This document shows, piece after piece, positions 36,897 through 47,823 of a stretch of DNA of 64,000 nucleotides. The DNA lies in assembly GCF_000226115.1 (NCBI RefSeq), contig NC_016457.1:7440001-7504000 (forward strand). The letters are read 5' to 3'. The translations under genes were made by a program, and so were the position numbers. Under the pieces are notes generated by a model, which saw only the letters and a list, made by a program, of their open reading frames with translations, was not told the origin of the DNA and made no database searches. Within the stretch, counting starts at the first letter, position 1. Every line of letters starts with the position of its first letter. Source of the stretch: Thermothielavioides terrestris NRRL 8126. Its lineage: Eukaryota > Ascomycota > Sordariomycetes > Sordariales > Chaetomiaceae.

Positions 36897-38960
36897 ATGC
36901 TAAGTAGCTAGCGTACCTACGATACGTTGTAGGAAATTATCGATAAAGTAAACGACTAGAGGCTACTATTGTATAGGATTACAAACTACTAGATCGATCT
37001 TTCGCTAGTACTAAAAACAACGATCTTCGTAGCCTAGAAGTACATTTAGGTAGTTTAAAGTAAGATAAGGGATCCACTAATACTAAAAGATAAGCGCTAT
37101 ACTAACGAATATACTACGATCTTAGTTAAATATAAGGCTATCTATAGTATAATCAAGATCTTCCGATTAAACGTTAAATTGCTATACGTCCAATGGGTCT
37201 TGCTAAGCAATTAGTAAGATCAACGTAGGATATAGCAATTAGTTTATATTGACGATAGGCTAGTTAATGTAATTGAATAGCATTGTAACACCTTAGTTCT
37301 TTATCCAATGTTCGTAGAGCATTATAATAGTAGACCACTTAGGCGTTGGATATATCATCTTACTATACGTCTAAACCGAGTTTTAGCTCTCTTAATCTAG
37401 GTATAGGGTCGTAAATAAGTGCTATACTTCCCTTTTATACTTGCCCTCTAGGTAGAGAAAGACTGATACTCCTATAGTAATAAAGTTCTTTACTAAAGCT
37501 ATAAACTTTTATACTAACGTTCGACAACTCCTTTTAGCGAAGATAGGGATGTCTATATAACTTAGCCCTTCAATAGCTACGCTTCTCTTACTCCTCTCTT
37601 TGCTAATAAGTGTACCAACTGTATCTAGTTAGAGAAGGAATATACCTAGACTTATATCTATAGGAACGATTAGAAGTACCTAGCTTAGGACTTGATCTTA
37701 TAGAGCTACCTTCTATACGATCTAAAGAACGATCCTAGGCTGAAGCTATATTTGGAAGAGGTAGGCCAAGAGTGGTTTATCCTATTAGAGGATACTATTA
37801 GGGAGCAAATAGTGTAATACTAGGCTAACTATAAGAGCTTACGTTGCTAAGGGACAGAGACAACGGATAAGGACGGGTAGAGGGTGGGATATAGTCTAGG
37901 AGCTTAGCCTATAGATAGTAGATTGAGAGACTATATACCCTAATTGTAGATTTTTCTTAGCTTTGGTTTTTAGCTTTAAGAAACTTAGTCCTATATAATA
38001 GAAACTATCTATCTAGAGGGCAGAAGTAAAAAGAAAAAGGTATAAATGACTATAAGGCTCCTAAGAGCAAGGTTATCCTCTAGGAGGAAAACTTAGGTAC
38101 TAGCGAAAAAGAATAAGGCCTCGAAGGCTAAAAATGAGCGAAGGATAGCGGATAGATAAAGACTAAGTGAGACGTAGTTAATAGAGATATTATTAGTAAA
38201 TAGGAGGCCAATATAACAATGGGTATTAGGAAGGAAACGTAGCTAAACGCTAGTAAAACTATTGGAGGCAGTAGCTTCTATACCTTCCCCCCCTTCTAGA
38301 ATGTACGTCCTTATACGTCTAGAGGGCTAATGTTAAAAACTAGGTGGCTTTCTATAGGGGATTTCGACAATAAGCTCCTAACGAGGTCGCTCTTTCCTTG
38401 CCCCTTTTACAGTCGAGCGAGTCTAGCTAGCCTAAGGCGCTATAGTACAACTAGGGGTTTCTTCTTTAAGGACCTCTTCCTCTACTATAATTATAGTGTC
38501 CTCTACGACTATTTATATAGTTTCCTCTCTCAATAGGTCGTCGCTATAAGCGCAATGAGGATCGCTAAGGCGGTACCGTCGACTAGTTAAAGCGTTATAT
38601 AGTTCGCTACTATAAGGAAGCTCGACTAGTTGGCTACTATTAGAATTCTTAGCTAGTTGATAGGGGTGACAACCTATAGTCTGGTCGCTAGTATTCTAGT
38701 TGTCTTCGGTAGCGTTAGACCCCTCTTCACTATCTTTATAGAGCTTTAAGCAACCGTCGAGGCGGTAGCGTTCTCCTTAGAAGTGTCTAGTATATATCTC
38801 CCCGTTATAGCGAGAGCTTAAGCGATTGTTAAGTCGGTATATCTCGCTATTATAGTACGCTAAGGCAGCTAAGCCTTAGCTAGCACTGGGGTTAGGATCA
38901 GCTCCTCTACCGTCCTACACTTTACTATAGCGACCGTTGTAGCGGTGTTCGTCGTCGCTA
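36897..38960 (+). pseudogene. Element A antisense ORF remnant, unknown product
   Basis: Plus-strand coding texture starts at ATG 36,897, preceded by a TATA-like TTTATATATA (about 36,852). The first frame runs to about 37,950 with almost only TAG/TAA stops; it contains a Cys pair CTNC near 37,611 and an acidic-basic stretch ending near 37,860. A second frame from about 38,010 includes a Lys-rich patch and the longest stop-free run (38,330-38,536, starting MLKTRWLSIGDF). The change of frame near 37,950-38,010 could be an intron, a frameshift or two genes. No family recognised. Direction is opposite to pol. Confidence 0.45.
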
Positions 38961-38979
38961 TACCCCTTTGAGCAAAGGA

Positions 38980-40350
38980 ACGGGTTTACACTATCCACTT
39001 CTAGCTAGACGTTATCTAATTTAAAGAACTTCTTTATATAGTTCGGAGGATATAGTATCTAGATAGGTATACTATCCAAAGTCTCTAGGAAGTAAATGTC
39101 TTAGTCTTTGATTATTCGAATATAGAATAGATTGAACTAGCGATACTCCAACTTCTAGACTAAGCTTATATCTAGCTGCTGAATATTGTTGTAGACGAGG
39201 ACGAGATCGTCAATAGATATCTCTGTATTTTCTAAGCGAAATTTGCGTTTATAGGCTTTATTGTAGTGTTTAGCTAGCTTTTTACGAGCTATAGCAACCC
39301 GTTCGGTGGCAATCTCGTAGTTATACTTAGCTTTCTAGAGGATATAAGTATAGAGGGCAATGAGCTTCGTATAGCGTCTAGCGGAATCCTCTCCCTCTAT
39401 CTAGGTATAGATAGAGTCCTAGGTAAGAATTCGCTAGGTAGGAACATTAAACTCGACTAGACTAATAGGCTTATAGTTGTAGATAAAAAAGAAGGGAGAT
39501 ATTCTATAAAAGCCTTTGACAGTTATATAATCTATATATAAAATATATAGAAGGAGCTCCCTCTACCTCTTTCCTATACTATTAGTTATCTTTATAAATG
39601 AGGTAGTAATCGGGATATAGCTAGCCTCATTTACTCCGTTTATATACGAATTGTATAGCGAGATAATGACTCTCTTAATCTATAGTTTATAGAGGATCTC
39701 TTTAACTTCGCCCTTGAACTTAGAGCCTCCGTCGACAACTATAATAATAGGGTAGCCCTAGCGACAAAGGATATATCGTATAATAAAGGACTTGATAGCC
39801 TTAAAGGACTTATTCGATAGGATCTTAGCCTCGACGTATCTTGTAAAATCGTTGTAAGCCTCGACGAGGAAACACTTCTTCTCCCTATAGCTAGACGGTA
39901 TATATTGGATATTGAGGTGCCATTTAATAAAAGGAAAAGGCGGAGGCGCTATCTAACCTACTACTTCCTTAAACCTCTAGGCATCGTACACTTAATACAG
40001 TATATAAGCCCAAATCTACTCTATAATATCTTTATATATTCTATGTCAATAGTAGTAGTTCGTTATTTGTTGGTATATCGCCTCTCTTTTACGATAGCCA
40101 ACCTCGCTATAGCACTAGTCGAAGATTAGACGCCTCTCTTTAGGGGTGTCAACAACGCGCCTATAGTACTATATATGATTTGTACTTCGGAGGAAAAGGT
40201 AACGATCTTCGACAAAGTATTTCAACGCTTCTCTTTTAAGCTAATATCGCTTCTAATGTAGACTATAGCTAAACGGAGCTTCTATCGTCGATAGAAAGTA
40301 GGCAATGTCCTAGGAGCGCTAGGAGTAACTATCTTAAAGGTAGATAGATT
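38980..40350 (-). pseudogene. Element A integrase remnant
   Basis: On the minus strand the catalytic core begins with a WHL-I/D-x-YI segment near 39,920 and a VVDGGSKFKGEV-like second-Asp block near 39,730. The C-terminal part reads KHYNKAYKRKFRLEN then DDLVLVYNN at about 39,200-39,290. The end is near 38,980. Multiple stops. Confidence 0.75.
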
Positions 40351-40399
40351 CTAGTCTCCTCTCTAAATACAAAGTCTCTTCGCTTATATAATTGACAAA

Positions 40400-42900
40400 G
40401 ATTTAGGCGTTGACCTAGTTATCAATGTCCTCCTTTAACTCCTTTTCTATATAGTCAAAGGGCCTAGGCGGTTTATAGGACAATATATTGGCTACAATGT
40501 TCTTAGGGCCTAGGATATACTTGACCTCGAAGTTGAATAAGCGGATCTAGGTAATCTAGTGTATTATAAAAGTACTTAGAACATCGCTTATAGTACTATT
40601 GAGCTAATAGACTAGAACTAGAGTATTGGTCTCTACAATAAAATATATATTAAAAAGGTAGTGGCGAAAACGCTTTAGAAGGAAAAGCAGCTCCTTTAGC
40701 TCCCTCTTTATAGTATTATACCGCTTCTCTACCTCTAACTAAATGCTGCTCTTAAACCTATATAAGTGTCTCTTGCTATTGGGACTAACCTACTTAAGTA
40801 TACCTCTCTAGCCAAGGATACTAGCATTGTAAACTAGGAAGATTATACTATACTATAGATCGCTATAGACGAGCGTTATAAGGACTAGAGTAATAGTGAT
40901 TTTCTCCTTTAGCTTGTCTATCGCCTTTTGCTTAGTAGGCCCTTAAGTCTACTTAGTATCCTTCTTTATTAGAGTATAAAGAGGAATCGCAATAATTGTA
41001 AAGCCCTTAATCTAGATCTAGTAGTATCCGACTATTCCAACGAAGGTATATATCTCCTTAATATTAGAATAGGTCTTCTACTCCTTTATCTTAATTACCT
41101 TTACTTCCTTAGGAAGGTGCTCGTCAAGTGTATAAAGATAACTAAGTAAGATTGCTTTCGGTTATATCTACTTCGACTTTATTATAGCGATAATCGTACC
41201 TACTAGCTCTATATTTAGCAACATTATATCGATATTCTTAAGATACTCGACAACAAATTCGTAACGTCCCTCTCTGTCTAGACGGCCATTATAATTAGAT
41301 CAAGGGCCTTTTACTACGATATCGTCTAGGTAGACTTGATAGACATCTGGGATAAGGTTACTAAAGATTGTCGTTATAGCCTACTAGAACTAGGCAATAG
41401 AATTTGTACCCCCTATTAGCAATGTATATATATAGAAGAGACCAATTAGTGTTAAAAAGGTCGTTAAATTGTAGCTCCGCTTATCGAGATTGACCTAGTT
41501 GTAATTAGAGAAAAGATCTAGGAGAGACATTAGCTTATAGCTATTGAAGTCTTTACTAAATTCCTTTGTAGTAGATAGGACGAAAGTGTCGTAGATCGTT
41601 ATAGCATTAGCCTTTTAAGCATTATTAATAAACTACAATCCATTGTCCTTCTTAAGAACAAAGAACTAGTTATTGTAGTAGCTTATATAGCTATGTTCAA
41701 TAATCCTATATATCTGCCTCTCTCTAAGTAGATCAATGACCTTCTATATTAACAGTTTTAGAATTAGAATAGACTTGCTTTACTAAGCCTTATATAGGAT
41801 AGTTTTAATATACTAGGGCGGGACAATATCCTTATAGATATATCTATATTTAATAAAATCCTATATAAGCGTAGCTTTCTAGTTTCGTAAAATCTTAGCG
41901 AATATCTCCTTTTCTAGCTTATTAAGGAACCTATCTATAGTAGCGAACATCGTTTAAAGGCGTTCCTCGGTAAGCTTCGAGCCTAGTTTGAGATCTAAGA
42001 AACGGGGGACTATAAGATCGTCCTATTCCTTTTTAAACTATATCTTTGCCTTAGCCTTTACAAGCTGCTTTTCTCGCTACAATGGGTCTCCTTCCAATAT
42101 AGAGCTATCTAATAGTGTCGAATCGACTAGTTGAACCTTGTTTACAACATTCTTCTAGAGTATAAACGTCTTTAAGGTACGTCTAACCTCGCGTTTAAAT
42201 CCCTGCCTTAGCCTCCAGTTAGAAAAGGGGCTTTCGACTAGGGTCCCCCTCTTCCCTTTTAAATAAGACAATAATTCGATCTCCGTCCATCTAGACGAAG
42301 AAGATAAAGAATAAGAATATACAATGTAAAAAAGAGTACTAAAGAGCGGTATATAGGACTTCTATAAAACAAGATGAAAAACCGCTTTACCTATATTATC
42401 GTTAAGGAAACCGAAGGCAGTCTCGCCTTCCTCTATCTCTATTTAGTTAGGGATTTTTTTAGGACTCTTTGTCAATCCCTAGAATTGTTCTTAAACGGCT
42501 AGTTACATTAGAGATAGTAGGCGGCTCCGCTAGACAATCTTCTTAGAGACGATATATATCTAGACTATCTTTCCTTCTATAAGTAGATTAGTAGTAATTA
42601 GATTACTATTATAGTAATTGAAGGTTAGAGCAATATCCTTAATAAACAGTATATCGAAGATTACTTTATACCCACTAGCGGTATCCTTAGTTACAAAGAA
42701 GTGAAGGTTAATATCGACTTTGCCTAGGTAAAGAGCGACCTAGGTCTCTCCAAAGAATAGTGTCGAGCTATAAAGACCCTTCGAAACGACTTTAATAGAC
42801 TAGTATAGTAGTATATATTTCTCGACGACGTTTATCGAGATATAGTTGTACTTTGAACTAAAGTCGATTAGGGCAAGATACTTATTATAATGACCTTTCT
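40400..42900 (-). pseudogene. Element A protease, RT and RNase H remnant
   Basis: RT on the minus strand shows LDLFSNYDQVNLDK-like and GTNSVAQFQ-like blocks (about 41,400-41,550) and an intact VYLDDIVVKGP box near 41,310-41,340. This is the RT type of fungal Ty3/gypsy elements with the SGYDQ motif. A protease-like ALIDFSSKYNYIS lies near 42,850. RNase H follows RT. Stops are frequent. Confidence 0.72.
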
Positions 42901-42999
42901 TAAACTGGATATATAGAGTAGGTAGCGACTATACTTTTATTATTGTACTAAGTTCTATATACTCCGAGACCGAAAGCGTCGAGATAGATTTCTAGAGTA

Positions 43000-45500
43000 G
43001 AATATAAATATAATCGTCAACGTCTCTAGGTGGACCTTTACAAATCTAGTACTTCTAAAGGCTTCTTATATAGATGCCCTATATACTATCTTTAGTAACT
43101 CCGAAGATTGCTAGAACTATCTTAGTCTAGCTAAAGCAAAGGCTACTAAATATATTTATATTAGTATATAGAGCTTATATATAGACCTCTATATCTTTCG
43201 GTATAGTGGCTAGCCTATTAGGCTTAAGGATATTGGACCCCTTATAGTCGATGACCTTAATATTAGTAGAAATACTTTGTAGGTATATAATTAGAGCATC
43301 CTTATACTTAGGCGAGATATAGACTAAGTCGTTAAAGGTTAGACCGATCTTCGCTTTTATCGTAGTATAGATTATATCCTTTATATACAAAGGCAATATA
43401 GCAACCTTCGGTATAGGCGGCTTAGACTATAGCTCCTCTTTCTTCGTACGATTCGCTATAGCTAGGTTCTTAAGGATAGTTATATAAGGAGGCTCTACTA
43501 GAGGTATAGGAGTACTACTTATTTAGATATCGTCTTCCCTTTCGTCCTTAGCAAACCAACGTTTAGTAGACGATATACCTTAAAGTATAGTCTCCGCTTC
43601 CTTGTCCGTTTCCCCCTTGACTTCCCCCTTAGCTTCCCCTTTGGTCTAGCTAAAGAGAGGAAGAGGTAATTAATAGAATTCGTTAGCCTTTAATATAGAT
43701 TGTAGAACAACCTTCTAAGTTAAGATACAACCTCCCTCTAATAGGACTATATAAAACGATAACTAATTAGACACTATATAATAGAAGGCGGAGGTAAGCT
43801 TAGGCTCCCCTTTGTATATAAGACGATTGATCGTCGTCTAGATAGTTGTAGACTCCTAATATAGCTTAGGCTACTAGAGGTAGTACTTGTTTAGTACTAA
43901 GGACATATCTAGCTTAAATAGGCGACTATTTAGGTACTTATACTTACGATAGTACACTTAGTATATAGGGTAGCTATTATATTGTAGGCAATAGGCTATA
44001 TATATAAGAACGAGCTAGCTAATCTTATCGACCTTTTATATATTATCAATATCCGCCTTTATAAAGGTAATCGTCTTAGTTAGTGTATAGCCCTTCTTAC
44101 TCCTATTACTAAGGCAATAATCTATACCTTTATAATACATTAGACCTATAGCTATAGCTTTTATAGCCTCTATATATTTAAGAACTATATAGTTAGAGTC
44201 ACTATAGTAGTAGCAATAGCTAAAACTTATAGGTCTACTATAGCTAGGGGGACAACTGTCAATATATAGACTAGTAACGAAGCTAATATATCTCTCTTAT
44301 AAGCGACTCCGCTACTGCTAGAAATATATTCGGAGAACCTCGATCTCGTTAGGAGTAGGATCGATTCTATATAAACGGAGAGCCTCGATCTTCCGTTTAA
44401 ACTGTTTAATAATCTTCTATTTTTAGATATATAGACGTTGGAGCTAATTAGCTAGATCGTCGATGTCGTTGGGCGTAGGTATAAGAGCTTTCTTTAGCTC
44501 CTCTTCTTCCTACTTCTATGACTTAGGGATCGTCTTAATAGTAGGTATAGCTAGAGGCGAGTAGTACTTCTATAGATCGATCTTACATTTATAGGTCTTA
44601 AGGAAGAGGTCTTCTACGTTAAGACCCTTCTAAAGAGCATTTTAAATAAACTCGAGGAAGTCTATCTACTTTGTAATATAGATAGAGTCCTTATTGTCCT
44701 TCTTTAGGGTATACCAACGGTCTTTAAGAGCTACCTAGATCCGTTGATCAAGTATATACTATATTGTTAGAACGATTATATACTATAGCTCCTTATAAAC
44801 TTTGGTAGAGGCGATAGTGTATATATAGTCAATTAACTCAAAGTAGTTGTAGATAACCTTGCCGACTAGCTAGTATCTCCCTTCGATCAGATTATAAAGG
44901 TAACCTCCGTTATTATACTACTTAGGATCATTGCCCTTCTAGCGCTTTAGGAACTTAGCCTTAAAAGTAGCCTAGGTATCTCGGTCCTTTTTCTCCTAGT
45001 AACGGATAATAGGCTAGATCGTAGTGTCGTACTAAAGCTCGAATAGATATATATAGGTCTTGTTATTAGTGACCTAATGAGCTTTGTATATCTCTTCGAA
45101 GGTCTCGATCTATCGCGTAGCATTCTGACTAGAGAAGCGGCTTTGAAGGCCGGCCTTCGCTAGGGTCGAAAAGGTCGTACTAAGTACGATAGTAAGAACG
45201 TACTTAGCTATCTTCTTTAGAACTTCGGCTTCGGATTGACTAGAAGGTATTACTATAGGTACCTCTATATAGATAAGTAGAGTAGAGGTATCTAGCGAAG
45301 ATGGAAGAGGTGTCTATACCGCTTTAGCTAAGTCTTCTTCGCTTAGTATACCTTAGAAAGGCTATAAGATAGATATGTCTTTGGACTCTCCTTTAGAGGT
45401 TAGCATTAGGATTAACAGTATTGTAGAGGTCGATAGAATTCCTAGAGCTTCTATAGATAGTGTACATATATGTCGCTAGAGTCTAGTTATTAGGCGTTTA
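43000..45500 (-). pseudogene. Element A gag region remnant
   Basis: Minus-strand frame with TFKAKFLKRQKGD-type capsid texture and a coiled-coil-like Gln/Lys-rich segment at about 44,400-45,200. A 73-codon stop-free run at 43,175-43,396 lies between gag and protease. It is assigned by position and texture. Confidence 0.6.
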
Positions 45501-46337
45501 GCTATCGTCTTTGAGAAAGGCAACGACTATATCGATAGACTATAAAAAGATTGATATATATACTTCTATAGGAATATCGACTTCTTCGACATTTATCTAG
45601 AGGAAGAAAACCTTTTAAGTAGCTAGGTTCCTTTGGAATATATAGTCTAAAGGCCCTAAAGGATAACTATAGGTTCTTTGTAAATTATTTAGATATCCTT
45701 AGCAACCAATATACTAAACCCAACTAGTATAATAGTAGTAAGAGTATAGCTTTTAAGAAGAAAAGTAAACGTCTATACTAAGACTTTATATCCGATATAA
45801 AATAATGCTAGATATATTGTCAAAAGGAGCTAAGTATCGTAAAGGTGTAGTCTTGAGCTTAGAAGTTTGTAAGTAGCTACTATATTTAACCACTTTTGTA
45901 ACTAGTTTGGCTAGACTAAAGAAGAAAATGACGATCGATGAAAATTTTGTCTTTGCCTCTACTTAGGAGGATAGGACTGTCGTCTTTCGATTAGGTTAGC
46001 GTTTTGTAACTGCTATATCGATAATGACGAAGCTTCAATAGGTCTTTAAAGTGTTGAGGATAACGGGATATCTTTTTAATACTTTATACCGTCTAGGCAA
46101 AGGAAGGTCTCCTAGGACAAGGTCTCAATAGACCCCTAGAACGTATACGCCTTAACAGGCCTCCGCGCCTCCTAGAGATGCCAATATCGGTATACTAGAG
46201 CCTTAATAGGTCGGCTATATCGTCGTTGTATAGCTATTAATATAGCATTGTATAGTTCTATAATCTTAGAAAACTTTGTGGTCTATACTATCCCGTTTGG
46301 ATATAGAGCTAAGCTTCTCCCCGATTAAGCCCCTATT

Positions 46338-46838
46338 TGAAGTGGTGTAAAACCTCTATACCAACCTGCCCTACTATACCTAGAACTAGGTATATAAAAC
46401 AGCTTCTAAAGGAATGTAGTGTCCCTTTGGATAGATAAAGATAGTATATATCGAGTGGTAGGAAGGCTATTTTCCAAGAGGAAGATACGTAGCTTAGGTA
46501 CGTCTAGTAGGATATAGCGGAAATATAAGAAAGGACAACAAGAATACGGTTAGAGCTCAATAGCTCGAATGCCCATCGTCTAGATAGAGGTAGAACAATA
46601 GAAGGAGAGGCTCAATAGCCTTCCTAGAAGAAGAGGGACTACCAACGTAGTATCAACGAACGTATATTGATAACTGCTTAATGTCTTACTTTATAATGAA
46701 GAAGATGGGCTTAGCCTACTTAAATATATATGACTAGAGGGTTAGACCTCCCCTAGCAACGAATGCAACGCTCTAAGACAAATAGAAAAACAGAAAAACT
46801 GGGTCTCCTATGTCTAGGTAGTCCATTACCCCAATTCA
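46338..46838 (-). repeat. Element A 5' LTR (501 bp)
   Basis: Right copy in plus coordinates. On the minus strand it is followed by AATAGGGGCTTAATCGGGGA, which is conserved in element B and would have to serve as, or include, the primer-binding site; it does not begin with the usual TGG. Confidence 0.88.
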
Positions 46839-46842
46839 ATAA

Positions 46843-47277
46843 AAGCGAGAACCTACTACCCTTATAGCGAGCTTATAGCACTACTAGTTCCTAAGTATCT
46901 ATAGCAAGATATTATAGTCAACTTCATTACTAGCCTACCTACCTCTATCGACCCTTATATATATAAGCCCTACAACGCTATCCTTGTTATCGTTAACAAG
47001 TTTACTAAGTACACCCTTTATATCGCAATATATAAGCAGCTCTAGGCTAGCGCCTTTGCCTACCTCTTCTTCAATTATATCTACTAACTATTTAGCCTAC
47101 TATAGACCATTGTTTCCAATCGTAGAAGCTTGTTTATAAACGAGTTTTAGTATATACTCTACGACCTTTTGGATATTATATAAAAGCTAAGTACTATATA
47201 CTATCCTTAGACTAATAGCTAGATAGAGAAGTAGAATCAGACGTTAGAGCATTACCTATACATTTACTATATATAGG
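46843..47277 (+). pseudogene. Element 3, right segment: integrase core fragment
   Basis: Resumes directly after element A and its ATAA duplication. It reads as the Ty3/gypsy integrase core: LPTSIDPY near the start, AILVIVNKFTKYTLY (first catalytic Asp now Asn), TIVSNRRSLFINEF (second Asp now Asn), then YYPQTNSQIEKQNQTLEHYL-like sequence with the Glu block. It ends at 47,277, where TGTTATAG of element 5 begins. Confidence 0.8.
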
Positions 47278-47310
47278 TGTTATAGACCGGGCTATACTCG
47301 GGCTAGGTAT
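47278..47310 (+). mobile_element. Element 5, 5' LTR fragment left of element B
   Basis: Starts TGTTATAGACCGGGC, the same TGTTATA type of terminus as elements 2 and 3. It is cut after 33 bp by element B (duplication GTAT at 47,307-47,310 and 60,410-60,413) and resumes after 60,413. Confidence 0.65.
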
Positions 47311-47811
47311 TGAAGTAGTGCAAAACCTCTACACCAACCTGCCCCACCACACCTAGAACCAGGCGTGCAAGACAGCTTCCAAAGGAATACAGTGTCCCTC
47401 TAGACGGATGAAGATAGTGCGTATCAAGTAGTAGGAAGGCTATCTTCCGAGAGGAAGATACATAGCTCAGATGCGTCTAGTAGGATGTAGCGGAAACATA
47501 AGAAAGGACAACAATAATACGGTCAGAGCTCAACAGCTCGAATACCTATCGTCTAGACAGAGGTAGAACAATAGAAGAAGAGGCTCAATAGCCTTCCTAG
47601 AAGAAGAGGGACCACCAACACAGTATCAACGAATGTATATTGACAACTGCTTAATATCTTACCTTCTAATAAAGAAGATGGGCTTAGCCTACTTAAATAT
47701 ATATGACTAGAGGGTTAGACCTCCCTTAGCAACGAATACAATGCTCTAAGACAAATAGAAAAATAGAAAAACTAGGTCCCCTATATCTAGGTAGTCTATC
47801 ACCCTAATTTA
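47311..47811 (-). repeat. Element B 3' LTR (501 bp)
   Basis: Left copy; ends AATTTA, where the right copy has AATTCA, so the canonical CA terminus has been RIP-converted. Confidence 0.9.
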
Positions 47812-47823
47812 CACTTCCCTTTC

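Larger units (their letters stand above)
33690..46842 (-). mobile_element. Element A: complete 13,145-bp LTR retrotransposon on the minus strand, RIP-inactivated
   Basis: The 501-bp LTRs (33694-34194 and 46338-46838) start TRAAGTRG and end AATTYA. A perfect 4-bp duplication ATAA flanks the element (33690-33693, 46839-46842). A purine-rich tract abuts the left LTR on the minus strand, so the element reads right to left. Order on the minus strand: 5' LTR, gag, protease, RT, RNase H, integrase, a 4.7-kb extra segment, polypurine tract, 3' LTR. RT keeps the VYLDDIVVKGP box. It is a sister copy of element B. With 13.1 kb it is far longer than an ordinary fungal Ty3/gypsy element (roughly 5-8 kb). 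Confidence 0.9.

Noticed and set aside
39905..40129. 74-codon plus-strand frame in element A
   Set aside because: Lies opposite the integrase, which reads clearly on the minus strand.
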